From Georgenia faecalis (lineage in GTDB: Bacteria; Actinomycetota; Actinomycetes; Actinomycetales; Actinomycetaceae): a stretch of 64,000 nt of DNA. The stretch spans positions 372,001 to 436,000 of the forward strand of contig NZ_CP033325.1 in assembly GCF_003710105.1 (NCBI RefSeq). The letters are read 5' to 3'. The notes under the pieces were generated by a model. It made no database searches, had not been told where the DNA came from, and saw only the letters and a program-made list of their open reading frames with translations. The first letter of the stretch is position 1. The number at the start of each line of letters is the position of its first letter. A program made the translations under genes and the position numbers. This document shows positions 40,646 to 49,243 of this stretch, piece after piece.

Positions 40646-40773
40646 GCCTTCACGATCCCGGGCGCACGCCCGCGTTCCATCGGCGCCAGGTCTCGGCCGT
40701 GTCCGCCTTTCGGTGGAGTCGTCCGCGCCCGACGGCGGAGCCCGGCTCGGGCGCCGATCCCTACGCTGGGGGG

Positions 40774-42369
40774 ATGGACCGCAGACCTGTGCCCGCCGAC
40801 CTGGGCGCGAGGGGCGGTGCCACGGTCGGGCGCCCGCCGCCCGCGCCCCCGCGCCTGCGTCCGTGGTCCCGCATCTGGCGCTACCTCGCCGCCCTTGGCA
40901 TCGGCCTCCTCCTGTGGGCCGTCGCGGTCGACGACCTGACGAGGCCGGTGGCGGAGGGGAGTCCGGCGTATCCGGGCGCCGCCGACGTGCTGCTCTTCCT
41001 CGACCTGGTCGCGGGCCTCCTCGCGCTGGCCCTGCTCCCGCTGCGTCGCCGCCATCCCCTGCTCACCGCGGTGCTGACCTCCGCGCTCTCGTGGGTTTCG
41101 GCCTTCTCCGTCGGCCCGGCGGCGGTGGCCACGGTCTCGATGGCGACGTGGCGGCGGTGGTGGTGGGTGGTCGTCGTCGCCGTGGTGTGGGGCGGGGCGG
41201 GGGCGTTCTACGAGGGCGTGCTCCTGCCCTACGTCAGTGCGCGCGAGCTCGACCGGGCCATGACGATCGCCTCCCTGGCCATCGGCCTCGCCGCTGGCGC
41301 GATCTGCGTGGCCACCGGGTCATACATCGGCGCCCGCCGGGAGCTCATCGCCTCGCTCCAGGAGCGGGCCGACACGGCCGAGCGGGAGCAGGCGTTGCGC
41401 GAGGAGGCCGCGCGCGAGGCGGAGCGCACCCGGATCGCCCGCGAGATGCACGACGTCCTCGCCCACCGGATCTCCCTCGTCGCCCTGCACGCCGGGGCGC
41501 TCGCTTACCGCACCGACCTCGGGCCCGAGGAGACCGGCGAGGCGGCCCGCGTCATCCAGGACAACGCGCACCGCGCGCTCGGGGAGCTCCGGCAGGTGCT
41601 CGGCGTGCTGCGCGCCGGGGCCAGCGGCCCGACGGCGGACCGGTCCGGTCCGGTGGGTTCGCCCGGTCCGGGGGCGGAGTCGACGGGCTCGGTCGCGCCC
41701 GCGGTCGCCGGGACCGGTGCGGTCGCCGGGACCGGTGCGGTCGCCGGAACCGGTGCGGTCGCGGGGACCGGCAAGGACGCCGGGGCCGCAGGCGCGGCCC
41801 TCGCCCCGGGGTGGGAAGACGCGACGGCGGACCATGCTGCGGAGCCACCGCAGCCCACGCTCGGCGACCTTCCGGACCTCATCGCCGACACCACGGGCAC
41901 GGGCACGTCGGTGCGCCTCGACGTCTCCGCGCTCCCGGGGGGCGACGCCGCGGTCCTGCAGACGCTGCCGGTGACGACCTCACGCACGGCGTACCGGATC
42001 ATCCAGGAGGCGCTGACCAACGCCCGCAAGCACGCCCCCGGTCGACCGGTGGAGGTCCGGCTCGGCGGTGCGCCCGACGGCCTCCTCACCATCGACGTGC
42101 GCAACCCGCTCTCCGCGCCGCCCGAGCGCGAGACGGCCGGTGCGCGCGTGCTCGCGGGCGGCCCGAGTGCTCACGGCGCCGCTCGTGGGCCCGACGGCGG
42201 GGCCGTGCGCGGGCACGCCACGCCCGGGCACGCCACGCCTGGCGCCGGCGTCGGCCTGACCGGCCTCACCGAGCGCGCGCACCTCGTCGGCGGGCTGCTC
42301 GAGCACGGCCTCGAACCGGACGGCACCTTCTCCGTGAGAGCGTGGCTGCCGTGGGAGGAGGACGCATGA
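40774..42369 (+). CDS. Two-component sensor histidine kinase (NarL-type partner)
   Basis: 531 aa. TACGCT (40762-40767) lies 6 nt before ATG 40774: a leaderless transcript is likely. Four to five membrane helices (about 30-180) precede the dimerisation region with the phospho-acceptor His226 in REMHDVLAHRI (HisKA_3). The ATPase has EALTNARKHAPG (N box) and GVGLTGLTERAHLVGG (G box). A long Ala/Gly/Pro insert, partly made of an 18-bp DNA repeat, lies between the two, and another insert precedes the G box. The stop overlaps the regulator start by 4 bp. Confidence 0.9.
   Translation: MDRRPVPADLGARGGATVGRPPPAPPRLRPWSRIWRYLAALGIGLLLWAVAVDDLTRPVAEGSPAYPGAADVLLFLDLVAGLLALALLPLRRRHPLLTAVLTSALSWVSAFSVGPAAVATVSMATWRRWWWVVVVAVVWGGAGAFYEGVLLPYVSARELDRAMTIASLAIGLAAGAICVATGSYIGARRELIASLQERADTAEREQALREEAAREAERTRIAREMHDVLAHRISLVALHAGALAYRTDLGPEETGEAARVIQDNAHRALGELRQVLGVLRAGASGPTADRSGPVGSPGPGAESTGSVAPAVAGTGAVAGTGAVAGTGAVAGTGKDAGAAGAALAPGWEDATADHAAEPPQPTLGDLPDLIADTTGTGTSVRLDVSALPGGDAAVLQTLPVTTSRTAYRIIQEALTNARKHAPGRPVEVRLGGAPDGLLTIDVRNPLSAPPERETAGARVLAGGPSAHGAARGPDGGAVRGHATPGHATPGAGVGLTGLTERAHLVGGLLEHGLEPDGTFSVRAWLPWEEDA
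41704..41775 (+). repeat. 18-bp in-frame repeat in the histidine kinase
   Basis: GTCGCCGGGACCGGTGCG occurs at 41704 and 41722, with variants at 41740 and 41758, encoding VAGTGA units in the linker between the phospho-acceptor helix and the ATPase domain. Length change would move the two catalytic parts apart without a frameshift. Confidence 0.9.
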
Positions 42370-43040
42370 GCGAGGACGGGACATCGGCGCCGGTGCGGGT
42401 TGCCGTCGTCGACGACGACCCCCTGGTCCGCGCCGGCCTGCGGATGATCCTCGGCGGTGACCCGGCGATCGCGATCGTCGGCGAGGCGTCCGACGGCCAC
42501 GAGGCGCTCGACCTCGTCGAGCGGGAGCGCCCCGACGTCGTCCTCATGGACATCCGGATGCCGCGCCAGGACGGGCTGGTGGCCACCCGGCGGCTGGGCG
42601 AGCGTGGGTCGAGCGCCCGCGTCATCGTCCTCACTACCTTCGACACCGACGAGATGGTGCTGACCGCGCTGCGCCACGGCGCCGCCGGGTTCCTCCTCAA
42701 GGACACCCCGCCGGCGGACCTCGTCGACGCGGTGCGGCGCGTGGCCCGCGGCGAGCCGATGCTCTCCCCGAGTGTCACCGCCCAGCTCATCGCCGCCGTC
42801 GCCCAGCCCCGCGACGACAGCCGCGAGCGGTCGGCGCGCGAGCGGCTGGACCGGCTCACCGAGCGGGAGCGCGAGGTGGCGGTGGCGATCGGCCGGGGGC
42901 TGTCGAACGCTGAGATCGCGCGCGAGCTCTACATGGGCGTGGCGACGGTGAAGACGCACGTGGCCCACCTGTTCACCAAGCTCGACGCGACCAACCGCGT
43001 GCACATCGCCCGCTGCGTCCACGACGCGGGCCTCGTCTGA
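42366..43040 (+). CDS. NarL/LuxR family response regulator
   Basis: 224 aa, ATGA overlap with the kinase gene. The receiver domain has VVDDDPLVR and the phosphorylation site Asp62 in VLMDIRMP, with TTFD and LKD as the conserved Thr and Lys positions. The C-terminal LuxR helix-turn-helix is LTEREREVAVAIGRGLSNAE and MGVATVKTHVAHLF. It likely controls the neighbouring ABC exporter and possibly this operon. Confidence 0.93.
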   Translation: MSEDGTSAPVRVAVVDDDPLVRAGLRMILGGDPAIAIVGEASDGHEALDLVERERPDVVLMDIRMPRQDGLVATRRLGERGSSARVIVLTTFDTDEMVLTALRHGAAGFLLKDTPPADLVDAVRRVARGEPMLSPSVTAQLIAAVAQPRDDSRERSARERLDRLTEREREVAVAIGRGLSNAEIARELYMGVATVKTHVAHLFTKLDATNRVHIARCVHDAGLV

Positions 43041-43072
43041 GCGCGGCGCGGGGTCGGGCCCCGGCTGGGGGG

Positions 43073-43945
43073 TCAGGCTCCGCCGTCGGGCTCGCCCACC
43101 CTTGACGACTCGCGCACCTCGAAGATCTGGCCGTTCCGCGGGAAGCCGGGCAGCGCCGTCGGCTTGGGCTCGCCCATGCCCCAGCGGGCGTCCCGCTCCG
43201 CGGGGTCGACGACGATCTCCGGCCAGCGCATGGGCACGCCCGCGGCGGCCGTGGGCTGGGGGTCGTCCATGAGCTGCACGTGGAGGTGCGGCTCGGAGGT
43301 GTTGCCGGTGTTGCCCACCTGGGCGAGCACCTGGCCGGCCGCCACATGCTCGCCGGGGCGGACGACGGCGGACCCGTGGCGCAGGTGGCCGTACGCCGCG
43401 TAGGTCCCGTCGTCGTGCTCGACGACGACGTGGTTGCCCATGATCTTGCGCGCGCCGGCGAGCTCCCGGATGAAGCCCTCGAGCGTCATCATCCACAGCA
43501 CCCCCGGCCACGTGTCCCGCGCGCGGTGGTCGCGCTGGCCGTCCTGCGCGTGCACCACGGTGCCGGCAGCCATGGCGTGCACCGGCGCCCCGAACGTCGG
43601 GTAGGTCTCGGGCCGGCGCATGACGAACGACCAGCCCATCGACGGCGGCGCGTCGGTGGACGGCTGGAGCAGGTCGACGGCGTACTTCTGCCCGTAGGCC
43701 TTGACGCCGTGGCTCGGCACCGCGGAGCCGGGACTGTTGAGGGCCACCCAGCGCCCCCGGACGGGCGGGGCGACGTCGACCGGGCCACGGTCCGTCGCGG
43801 GTGGCCGGACGAGCGCGAGCGCGAGCGACCCGACGATGATGAGGAACGGGTACGGCTGTGGAATCTCGAGGACGAGGTTGGCAAGGATGGCGACGACGAA
43901 GAGTCGCCACCACCAGGTCTGCCCGCGGGCGATCGTGCGCTTCAT
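43073..43945 (-). CDS. M23 family metallopeptidase, membrane-anchored
   Basis: 290 aa from ATG 43945, ATGA overlap with the winged-helix gene upstream. Two hydrophobic segments at about 12-46 anchor it. The M23 zinc site is visible: His79 and Asp91 in SHGVKAYGQKYAVD, with SEPHLHVQL as the HxH motif. The fold cleaves peptide cross-links of peptidoglycan in most members, although many actinobacterial ones are uncharacterised. Coupling to a regulator suggests controlled wall turnover. Confidence 0.85.
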   Translation of the reverse strand: MKRTIARGQTWWWRLFVVAILANLVLEIPQPYPFLIIVGSLALALVRPPATDRGPVDVAPPVRGRWVALNSPGSAVPSHGVKAYGQKYAVDLLQPSTDAPPSMGWSFVMRRPETYPTFGAPVHAMAAGTVVHAQDGQRDHRARDTWPGVLWMMTLEGFIRELAGARKIMGNHVVVEHDDGTYAAYGHLRHGSAVVRPGEHVAAGQVLAQVGNTGNTSEPHLHVQLMDDPQPTAAAGVPMRWPEIVVDPAERDARWGMGEPKPTALPGFPRNGQIFEVRESSRVGEPDGGA

Positions 43946-44505
43946 CGTCGGCCTCCGAGGATGGTGGTGAGCAGGGGGACGACCCGGGCGACGGGCACCT
44001 CGTAGCGGCCGCCGCCGACGGCGCGGAGCCAGCCGGCGGAGATGAGCGGGCGCAGGTGGTGGTACACCTGACCGCTCGTGCCGACGCCCTCGGTCTCGGT
44101 GAGCTCGTGGACCGTGCTGGCACCGGCCAGCACCCGCTGGAGCAGCCGCAGGCGCACCGGGTGCGCCAGGGCGGTGAGCGTCTCGGCGGTCTCCGCCCAG
44201 TCGGCCTCGAGGAGGTCGCCCGTGAGCGCGCCCTCCTGCCACTCGGCGGCGCGGCCGTCGGGCAGGGCGACGGTCCCGGTGATGAGCACGGCGCCCGGCG
44301 CCCCGACCCGGGCGTGCAGGCCGGCGAGCGCCCAGAACACCTCGGGGTCGGGCATCGTGCTCGCGGTGCTGGAGGCAGTTCCCGGCTGGGCGCTTCCCGG
44401 CTCGGCGTCGCCTGGCGGGGCAGCGGTCGGTGCGCCGTCATCCAGACGGGCCTCGAGCGCGGCGACGCGGCGTTCGAGGTCGGCGAGGCGGGCGTCGTCG
44501 GGCAT
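43942..44505 (-). CDS. ArsR-like winged-helix transcriptional regulator
   Basis: 187 aa. TACCGT (44518-44513) lies 7 nt before ATG 44505, suggesting a leaderless transcript. A coiled-coil-like N-terminus (LADLERRVAALEARL) is followed by an Ala/Pro linker and a winged helix (TLTALAHPVRLRLLQRVLAG, VHELTETEGVGTSGQVYHHL, RYEVPVARVV). It overlaps the M23 peptidase gene and probably controls both itself and the divergent S41 peptidase through the dyad between them. Confidence 0.85.
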   Translation of the reverse strand: MPDDARLADLERRVAALEARLDDGAPTAAPPGDAEPGSAQPGTASSTASTMPDPEVFWALAGLHARVGAPGAVLITGTVALPDGRAAEWQEGALTGDLLEADWAETAETLTALAHPVRLRLLQRVLAGASTVHELTETEGVGTSGQVYHHLRPLISAGWLRAVGGGRYEVPVARVVPLLTTILGGRR

Positions 44506-44512
44506 GGCGGTT

Positions 44513-44555
44513 ACGGTACTACGTAATTACGCAATCCGTAGTGCAAGGCTAGGCT
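44513..44555. promoter_or_regulatory. Compact divergent leaderless promoters with palindrome
   Basis: -10 boxes TACCGT (minus, 44518-44513) and TAGGCT (plus, 44550-44555) each lie 7 nt from a start codon. TTACGC (44527) is 17 nt before the plus -10. Between them CGTAATTACG (44522-44531) is a perfect palindrome, and ACTACG/CGTAGT (44518, 44537) forms a wider dyad. The winged-helix protein is the obvious binder. Confidence 0.6.
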
Positions 44556-44562
44556 CGCTGCC

Positions 44563-45912
44563 GTGGGACTGGCCGGGGTGCGTGCGGACGCGCCGTTCGT
44601 GCTCGCGTTCGAGGACGTACCCGCGGCGACCCCGCTCCTGCCCCTCGTCCGTGCCGAGCGCGCGGAGCTCGCGGCGGTGCTCGGCGCCGAGGTCCGCTTC
44701 GGGACGGCCGCGGACCCGTGGGAGCAGCGCTGGGTAGCGCGGGTCGACCCAGCCGCGCCGGTGGCGCGGCTGGAGTGGGACGGCCGCACCCGCGAGCTCA
44801 CCTCCGTCCTGCCGACGCCGGGGGAGTTCGGCGTCGGACTCCACCTCCTCCACAGCCTGGCCCACGCCGCGGACGACGTCGTCGAGCACCGCCCGTGCCG
44901 CACGTCGGCGGAGGCGTTCGACCGGATCCGCGACGAGGTGGCGAACGTCTACCCCTCCTTCGCGCTGCGGGGGCTCGACTGGGAGGCCATCACCGCGCGG
45001 CACGCCCACGTCCGCGACCTCACCGGCGAGGCGTTCGAGCGCGGCGCGCAGGCGTGGGTGGCCGAGCTCGGTGACGCCCACACCCACCTCTTCCGATCCG
45101 ACGTCGCGCGCTGGCACCCGCCGTACCTCGCGCGGATGGCCGACAACGGCGCCCGGCTGCTCCACGTGCCGGCGGACACCGCCGCGGCGCGGGCGGGGGT
45201 CGGGCCCGGGTGGGTGGTCGACGTCGAGGACCCGGCCGACTGGCTCCGGCGTACCGGCGCGAGCCCGCAGCACCGCGACATGATCGCCGCCCGGCGATTC
45301 CTGGCCATGGCCGCACCGGCGCGCCGCTTCACCGCCCGGGGACCTGGTGGGCGGACCGTCGCGTGGACGGAGGAGCGGGCGGCCCGTGCCGCGCTCGAGC
45401 GGACCCCGGACGGCTTCCGGCTGCACACGTTCACCCGCGCCGTCGTCGCCGAAATCGACGCCGTCCTCGCCGAGCTGCGCGGCCGGCCGCGGGTCACCAT
45501 CGACCTGCGTGGAAACGTCGGCGGCGACGTCCTCGCCGCGATGGAGCTGCGCACCCGCTTCCTGCGCGGGCGCACCCACCTCGGCGCCGTCCGGTTCAGC
45601 GACGGGCGCGGCGGCCTCGCGGGCCCGGTGGCGCTGCACGCCGACCCGCACCCCGAGCCGTGGGCCGGGGAGGTCCGGATCCTCATCGACGCGATGACCT
45701 ACTCGGCGAGCGAGGACTTCGTGCTGGGGCTGCAGGGGCTCGACCACGTGCGGGTCGAGGGTGAGCCCAGCGGCGGGGGCAGCGGCCGCCCGCACGTCCG
45801 GCGGGTCACCGACACCCTCGACCTGTCCGTGAGCACGGCGCTCACCTTCGACCGCACGGGGCGGTGCATCGAGTACCACGGCCTCCCCGTGGACGGCCCG
45901 GCCTCGGGCTGA
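44563..45912 (+). CDS. S41 family peptidase-like protein
   Basis: 449 aa from GTG 44563, leaderless (TAGGCT ends 7 nt before). There is no signal peptide. The C-terminal domain has ELRGRPRVTIDLRGNVGGDV and DAMTYSASEDFVLGLQGL, where the Ser in TYSASE is the nucleophile expected for the C-terminal-processing/tricorn-type S41 family. The region 110-180 resembles the N-terminal helical domain of these peptidases (EVANVYPSFALRGLDW). A cytoplasmic S41 enzyme suggests a tricorn-like degradative role; substrate unknown. Confidence 0.8.
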   Translation: MGLAGVRADAPFVLAFEDVPAATPLLPLVRAERAELAAVLGAEVRFGTAADPWEQRWVARVDPAAPVARLEWDGRTRELTSVLPTPGEFGVGLHLLHSLAHAADDVVEHRPCRTSAEAFDRIRDEVANVYPSFALRGLDWEAITARHAHVRDLTGEAFERGAQAWVAELGDAHTHLFRSDVARWHPPYLARMADNGARLLHVPADTAAARAGVGPGWVVDVEDPADWLRRTGASPQHRDMIAARRFLAMAAPARRFTARGPGGRTVAWTEERAARAALERTPDGFRLHTFTRAVVAEIDAVLAELRGRPRVTIDLRGNVGGDVLAAMELRTRFLRGRTHLGAVRFSDGRGGLAGPVALHADPHPEPWAGEVRILIDAMTYSASEDFVLGLQGLDHVRVEGEPSGGGSGRPHVRRVTDTLDLSVSTALTFDRTGRCIEYHGLPVDGPASG

Positions 45913-45924
45913 CGCCGTCGGGAG

Positions 45925-46512
45925 CTACAGGCGCAGGGCGGCGCGGGCGATGGTCCGCACCGCCGGGAGCATCTGGTCGAACGAGCGCTGGTAGACGGAG
46001 GCGTCCCGGCGGTAGGGGTCGACGACGTCGTCGTGCTCCTCCGGCACGGGCGCGCGCCGGGCGGCGGCGAGGGGGATGAGCGCGGAGAGCCGCTCGGCGG
46101 GGGTGGCGTCGGGGCCGGCCGCGGCATCGAGCTCCTCCCGGGGCACGTGCTCGGTGAGCCGGGCGAGCTCGCGCAGGGTGAAGGTGCGCCGGACCGCGCC
46201 GGGGAAGAGGTCGACGACGTCACCGCGGTGGGCGCGGGTGAGGGTGAGGACGAGGTCGGACTCGCGCACGAGGTCGGGGGTGAGCCGGCGGGCGGCGAAC
46301 TGCTCGGTCTCGACGTCGAGGCCCTCGAGCAGGGCGGCCATCGGCGGCTGGATCGGCTCGCCGACCAGGGCGCCGGTGCCCGCGCTGGCGACCTGCACAC
46401 CGCTCTTCGCGCCGAGCGCGCGGCGGAGGAGGCGCTCGACGGCGGGGGAGCGGCACACGTTGCCGGTGCACACGGCCAGGACGGCGAAGGCATCGCCACC
46501 GCGGTACGTCAT
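45925..46512 (-). CDS. Low-molecular-weight protein-tyrosine phosphatase
   Basis: 195 aa from ATG 46512 with AGGAGG 6 nt upstream. The P-loop VCTGNVCRSP gives the nucleophile Cys15 and Arg21 (CX5R), and DDVVDPYRRD carries the general-acid Asp of the family. The protein is longer than the usual 150-160 residues because of an insert at about 110-160. Such enzymes often regulate exopolysaccharide synthesis by removing phosphate from tyrosine kinases, but no kinase or capsule gene is nearby. Confidence 0.9.
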   Translation of the reverse strand: MTYRGGDAFAVLAVCTGNVCRSPAVERLLRRALGAKSGVQVASAGTGALVGEPIQPPMAALLEGLDVETEQFAARRLTPDLVRESDLVLTLTRAHRGDVVDLFPGAVRRTFTLRELARLTEHVPREELDAAAGPDATPAERLSALIPLAAARRAPVPEEHDDVVDPYRRDASVYQRSFDQMLPAVRTIARAALRL

Positions 46513-46603
46513 GAGGTCCTCCTGCGCGTCGGTGCGGTGCCCGCGCCCGTGCGGTCGCACCGTCCCCGACAGTCTGCCAGCCCGGCGCGCGCCCCCACCC
46601 GTA

Positions 46604-46628
46604 TTGATGATCATGCAGAAGTGCGGGA
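46604..46628. repeat. Half-element of the GATCATGCAGAA family
   Basis: TTGATGATCATGCAGAAGTG lies in the 230-bp gap between the phosphatase and padR genes. It matches the arm of the 38847 hairpin and the 54-bp repeats at 30973, but no inverted partner is present. Confidence 0.7.
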
Positions 46629-46717
46629 CTCGGCGGCCCCGAAGCGATACCCCCGGCGGCCCGGGGCGCTACACCCGGCGGCCCCGGGTGCCACCCCAGG
46701 CCCGAGTTGATGTGTAC

Positions 46718-46743
46718 CTAGATACAGAGCAGACTTAGATACA
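46718..46743 (+). promoter_or_regulatory. PadR operator candidate
   Basis: CTAGATACA (46718-46726) and TTAGATACA (46735-46743) are direct repeats 17 bp apart, and TGTACCTAGATACA is itself a partial dyad. They run up to the ATG of padR, so binding would block its expression. TTGATG at 46707 may be the -35 box. Confidence 0.5.
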
Positions 46744-47078
46744 TGACCGAACCGGAGTGGCCACCGCTGTGGGTGCGGGCCAGCCTCGACCTGGCCGTCC
46801 TCGGCTGCCTGCTCGACGGTCCGCTCCACGGGTACGGCATCGCCCAGCGGCTTGAGGCGCGAGGCTTCGGCCGCCTCAAGGGCGGCTCGCTGTACCCGGC
46901 GCTCAGTCGTCTGGAGGACGCCGGCCACGTCGTGACGACGTGGGAGCAGGGCGAGCACGGCCCCGGACGCAAGGACTACTCCATCACCGACGGCGGGCGG
47001 GAGTACCTCGACGAGGGACTGGCCGCGTGGCAGAGCCTCACACGCGCCCTCGACCCCACGAAGGAGCACCGATCATGA
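46743..47078 (+). CDS. PadR family transcriptional regulator
   Basis: 111 aa from ATG 46743. The winged helix is typical: LAVLGCLLDGPLHGYGIAQR, GGSLYPALSRLEDAGHV and RKDYSITDGGREYL. The stop overlaps the next gene by 4 bp. PadR repressors of this size are often fused in operons to membrane proteins with HAAS domains, as here. Confidence 0.93.
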   Translation: MTEPEWPPLWVRASLDLAVLGCLLDGPLHGYGIAQRLEARGFGRLKGGSLYPALSRLEDAGHVVTTWEQGEHGPGRKDYSITDGGREYLDEGLAAWQSLTRALDPTKEHRS

Positions 47079-48202
47079 CCACCGGAGATCGACCGACCCT
47101 GGCCACGCTGCCGGCCGCCTTCGAGCGCGCCCGCGGCGATGCCGCCGACAGGGCCTGGGCCGAGCGCGTCATCGGCCGCTTCTCCCTGGACGGCGTCAAC
47201 CGCACCCTCGTCGCCGACGAGCTCACCGGCGTCCTCGCGCTCGTGCGTGAGTCCGGCGAGGGCCCCGCAGAGCTCTTCGGCGAGCCCGCCGACTACGTCG
47301 AGACGCAGACCGACCAGTGGCGGGCCGGCGGCGCGCCGCTGGAGCCGGCCGAGCCGAGCACGAGCTGGTGGGACGTCCCGGGCCTGGCCGCGGCCGTGGC
47401 GAGCGTCGTCGCCGTCATGCTCGCGATCCTCGAGGTCGCCGCGGGCAACTGGACGACCACCTACACCCTGGGCAAGGTGCTGCTGCCGGCGTTGACCGGA
47501 GTGACGGCCCTCGTGTCCATCACGACCTTCGAGACGCTGCTCATGCGGACCCGCCGCCGGTGGGCGATCGCCGGCGCGCTCGCCGTGGCCGGTGTCGGCG
47601 GATCGGCCATCCTGGCGGCCGTCGTCCTCGGCAACGACCACCCGGTCCTCACCGGATCCGTGGGGTGGTACGCCGCGCTGGTCGCCGTCCACGTCCTCGC
47701 CGCCGTCGCCCTCTTCCGTGTCGTGCCCGACGGCGACGCGGTCCGCGCCCGACAGCGGGCGCCGGGCGTTCCCGCCCCGGGTCGGGCCACGCCGGACGAC
47801 GGCGGTGCCTCGCCGGCCACCGTCCTCTCCGACGACGAGTGGGCTGCCCAGCTGGCCGGCGTCCTGCGCCTTCGCGTGGAGATGCCCGAGAGCGCGGTGC
47901 GCCAGACCATCGCGGAGGCGCGGCAGCACGCCGCGACCAACGGGACCAGCCTGGCTCAGGAGTTCGGTCCGCCCCGCGCGTACGCCTCCCGGTTGCCGCG
48001 ATCGACGTCGGGCAGGCGGACCTGGGAACGCTGGCGCCGCGCCGCATGGGCGGTGGCGGTCCCGGTGTCCGGCGTCCTGGCGTTCGAGGGGCTGCGGCAC
48101 GGGTGGGAGTGGGGCAACGTGCGCTGGGTCATGGTCATCGTCTTCGCGGCCGCGTGCGTCACCGTCGCGGGGTTCCTCCGCGACAGGAGGCCCAGCGCCT
48201 GA
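47075..48202 (+). CDS. HAAS-domain membrane protein, PadR partner
   Basis: 375 aa, ATGA overlap with padR. Helical HAAS-like segments occur at both ends (ELTGVLALVRESGEGPAELF with EPADYVE near the N-terminus; QTIAEARQHAATNGTSLAQE with GPPRAYASRL near the C-terminus). Between them lie four membrane helices, and two more follow. PadR-HAAS pairs are taken as membrane-linked signalling units; the signal is unknown. Having two HAAS-like parts on one chain is less usual. Confidence 0.75.
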   Translation: MTTGDRPTLATLPAAFERARGDAADRAWAERVIGRFSLDGVNRTLVADELTGVLALVRESGEGPAELFGEPADYVETQTDQWRAGGAPLEPAEPSTSWWDVPGLAAAVASVVAVMLAILEVAAGNWTTTYTLGKVLLPALTGVTALVSITTFETLLMRTRRRWAIAGALAVAGVGGSAILAAVVLGNDHPVLTGSVGWYAALVAVHVLAAVALFRVVPDGDAVRARQRAPGVPAPGRATPDDGGASPATVLSDDEWAAQLAGVLRLRVEMPESAVRQTIAEARQHAATNGTSLAQEFGPPRAYASRLPRSTSGRRTWERWRRAAWAVAVPVSGVLAFEGLRHGWEWGNVRWVMVIVFAAACVTVAGFLRDRRPSA

Positions 48203-48278
48203 GCCCTCTCGGGGCGCACGAACCCCGCGGCCGCTCCCGGTGATCGCGCAGGCACGCCGGCTCGGTTGGCGGCGCTCA

Positions 48279-48341
48279 GATCAGCTCCATCACCGGCCCG
48301 TCGTGCACGGCCCGGTAGGTCGCGTTGCGCAGCGCGTTGGC
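48279..48341 (-). pseudogene. Possible C-terminal gene remnant (21 codons)
   Basis: On the minus strand, 21 codons (reading ANALRNATYR then AVHDGPVMELI) run between an in-frame TAG (48344-48342) and a TGA (48278-48276). The sequence has the composition of a real protein end and not of random G+C-rich DNA, but the family is not recognised. It lies beside a truncated acetyltransferase gene, in a stretch (48203-48426) that otherwise holds nothing. Confidence 0.25.
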
Positions 48342-48426
48342 CTAGCTCTTGCGCGGCGACGACGGCCGCTCGACCATCGCCGCCACCACGCCGCTCGACG
48401 CCCGCCGAGTCCGCCCGGGGGGAGCC

Positions 48427-48726
48427 ATGGCCCGCCCCTTCGCGCCCGCCAGCACCGACAGGTTCGGCGACGTGCGCACGATGCTCGCCCCGAGGAACGT
48501 CGACGCCACCGGCTGCTGGTGCCTGTCCTACCGGCTGCCGGGCCCCAAGCACATCCCGCTGTCCGGCGCGGAGCGCGCCGCGCGCCTGGAGCGGCTGTGC
48601 GCGGGCGTGCCCGCTCCGGGCCTCCTGGCGTACGAGGACGACGACGTCGTCGGCTGGGTCGGCCTGGCGCCGCGACACACGCTCGCCGGCCACCCGCGGG
48701 TGGTGATGCACCGGGCGCTCAGCTGA
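48427..48726 (+). pseudogene. Truncated GNAT family acetyltransferase
   Basis: 99 codons from ATG 48427 with GGAG 6 nt upstream. FGDVRTMLAPRNVDATGCW, CLSYRLPGPKHIPLSG and GLLAYEDDDVVGWVGLAPR match the N-terminal half of a group of actinobacterial GNAT proteins of about 190 residues. The frame then runs into HTLAGHPRVVMHRALS and stops before the acetyl-CoA-binding motif (R/Q-x-x-G-x-G/A). A half-element of the GTGATCTTGCAGAA family follows 17 bp later. Most likely a decaying gene; it cannot be active in the usual way. Confidence 0.7.
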
Positions 48727-48743
48727 CCCTCGCGCCCCTTCCA

Positions 48744-48767
48744 TGGTGATCTTGCAGAAACGCTGGC
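48744..48767. repeat. Half-element of the GTGATCTTGCAGAA family
   Basis: TGGTGATCTTGCAGAAACGC lies 17 bp after the truncated acetyltransferase gene and matches one arm of the 38847-38901 hairpin. A weaker match, GTGATCGCGCAGGCACGCC, lies at 48240-48258, so the truncated gene may be flanked by two such elements. Confidence 0.7.
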
Positions 48768-48870
48768 TGCGAGGACGCCCAAGGTCATTGCCGCCGGGCC
48801 CGTCCGCCTCTATGTTCCGGGCAGGAGCGCCGGTACCGCAGCCGGCCGCCGTCGTTCCGGGGAGGAACGC

Positions 48871-49200
48871 ATGGACGTGTCGCCGCTCGACCACACCCAC
48901 GTCATCCGCCGTCGGCCCGCGATGTGGATCGTCCTCGTCTACGCCCTGGCGGCGTGGGCGGCCGGGGTGGCGATCAACCACGCCGACCTGGCGACCATGA
49001 CGACGTCGGGTCTGGAGCACTACAACGGGGCCGAGCAGGCGCGGATGACCGAGCACGGCATCTGGCTGCTGAGCACCTGCGTGCACTACGGCGTCGCCGC
49101 GCTGGCGCTGGGCACGGTGGCGACGGTCGCGCTGATCGTGAGTCGGACCGGGGCGGTCATCGTGCCGACGGCACCGGTGGCCACCACAACGTCGAGGTAG
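48871..49200 (+). CDS. Small membrane protein of unknown function
   Basis: 109 aa from ATG 48871, preceded by GGGGAGGAACGC. Two hydrophobic helices are visible (AMWIVLVYALAAWAAGVAIN and YGVAALALGTVATVALIVS) with an outer loop between them. No family is recognised. The good ribosome-binding site and membrane pattern support a real gene. Confidence 0.65.
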   Translation: MDVSPLDHTHVIRRRPAMWIVLVYALAAWAAGVAINHADLATMTTSGLEHYNGAEQARMTEHGIWLLSTCVHYGVAALALGTVATVALIVSRTGAVIVPTAPVATTTSR

Positions 49201-49243
49201 TCCGACGCGGCGCCGCCACCCGGCCCCCGCCCCCCGCGCTCGC

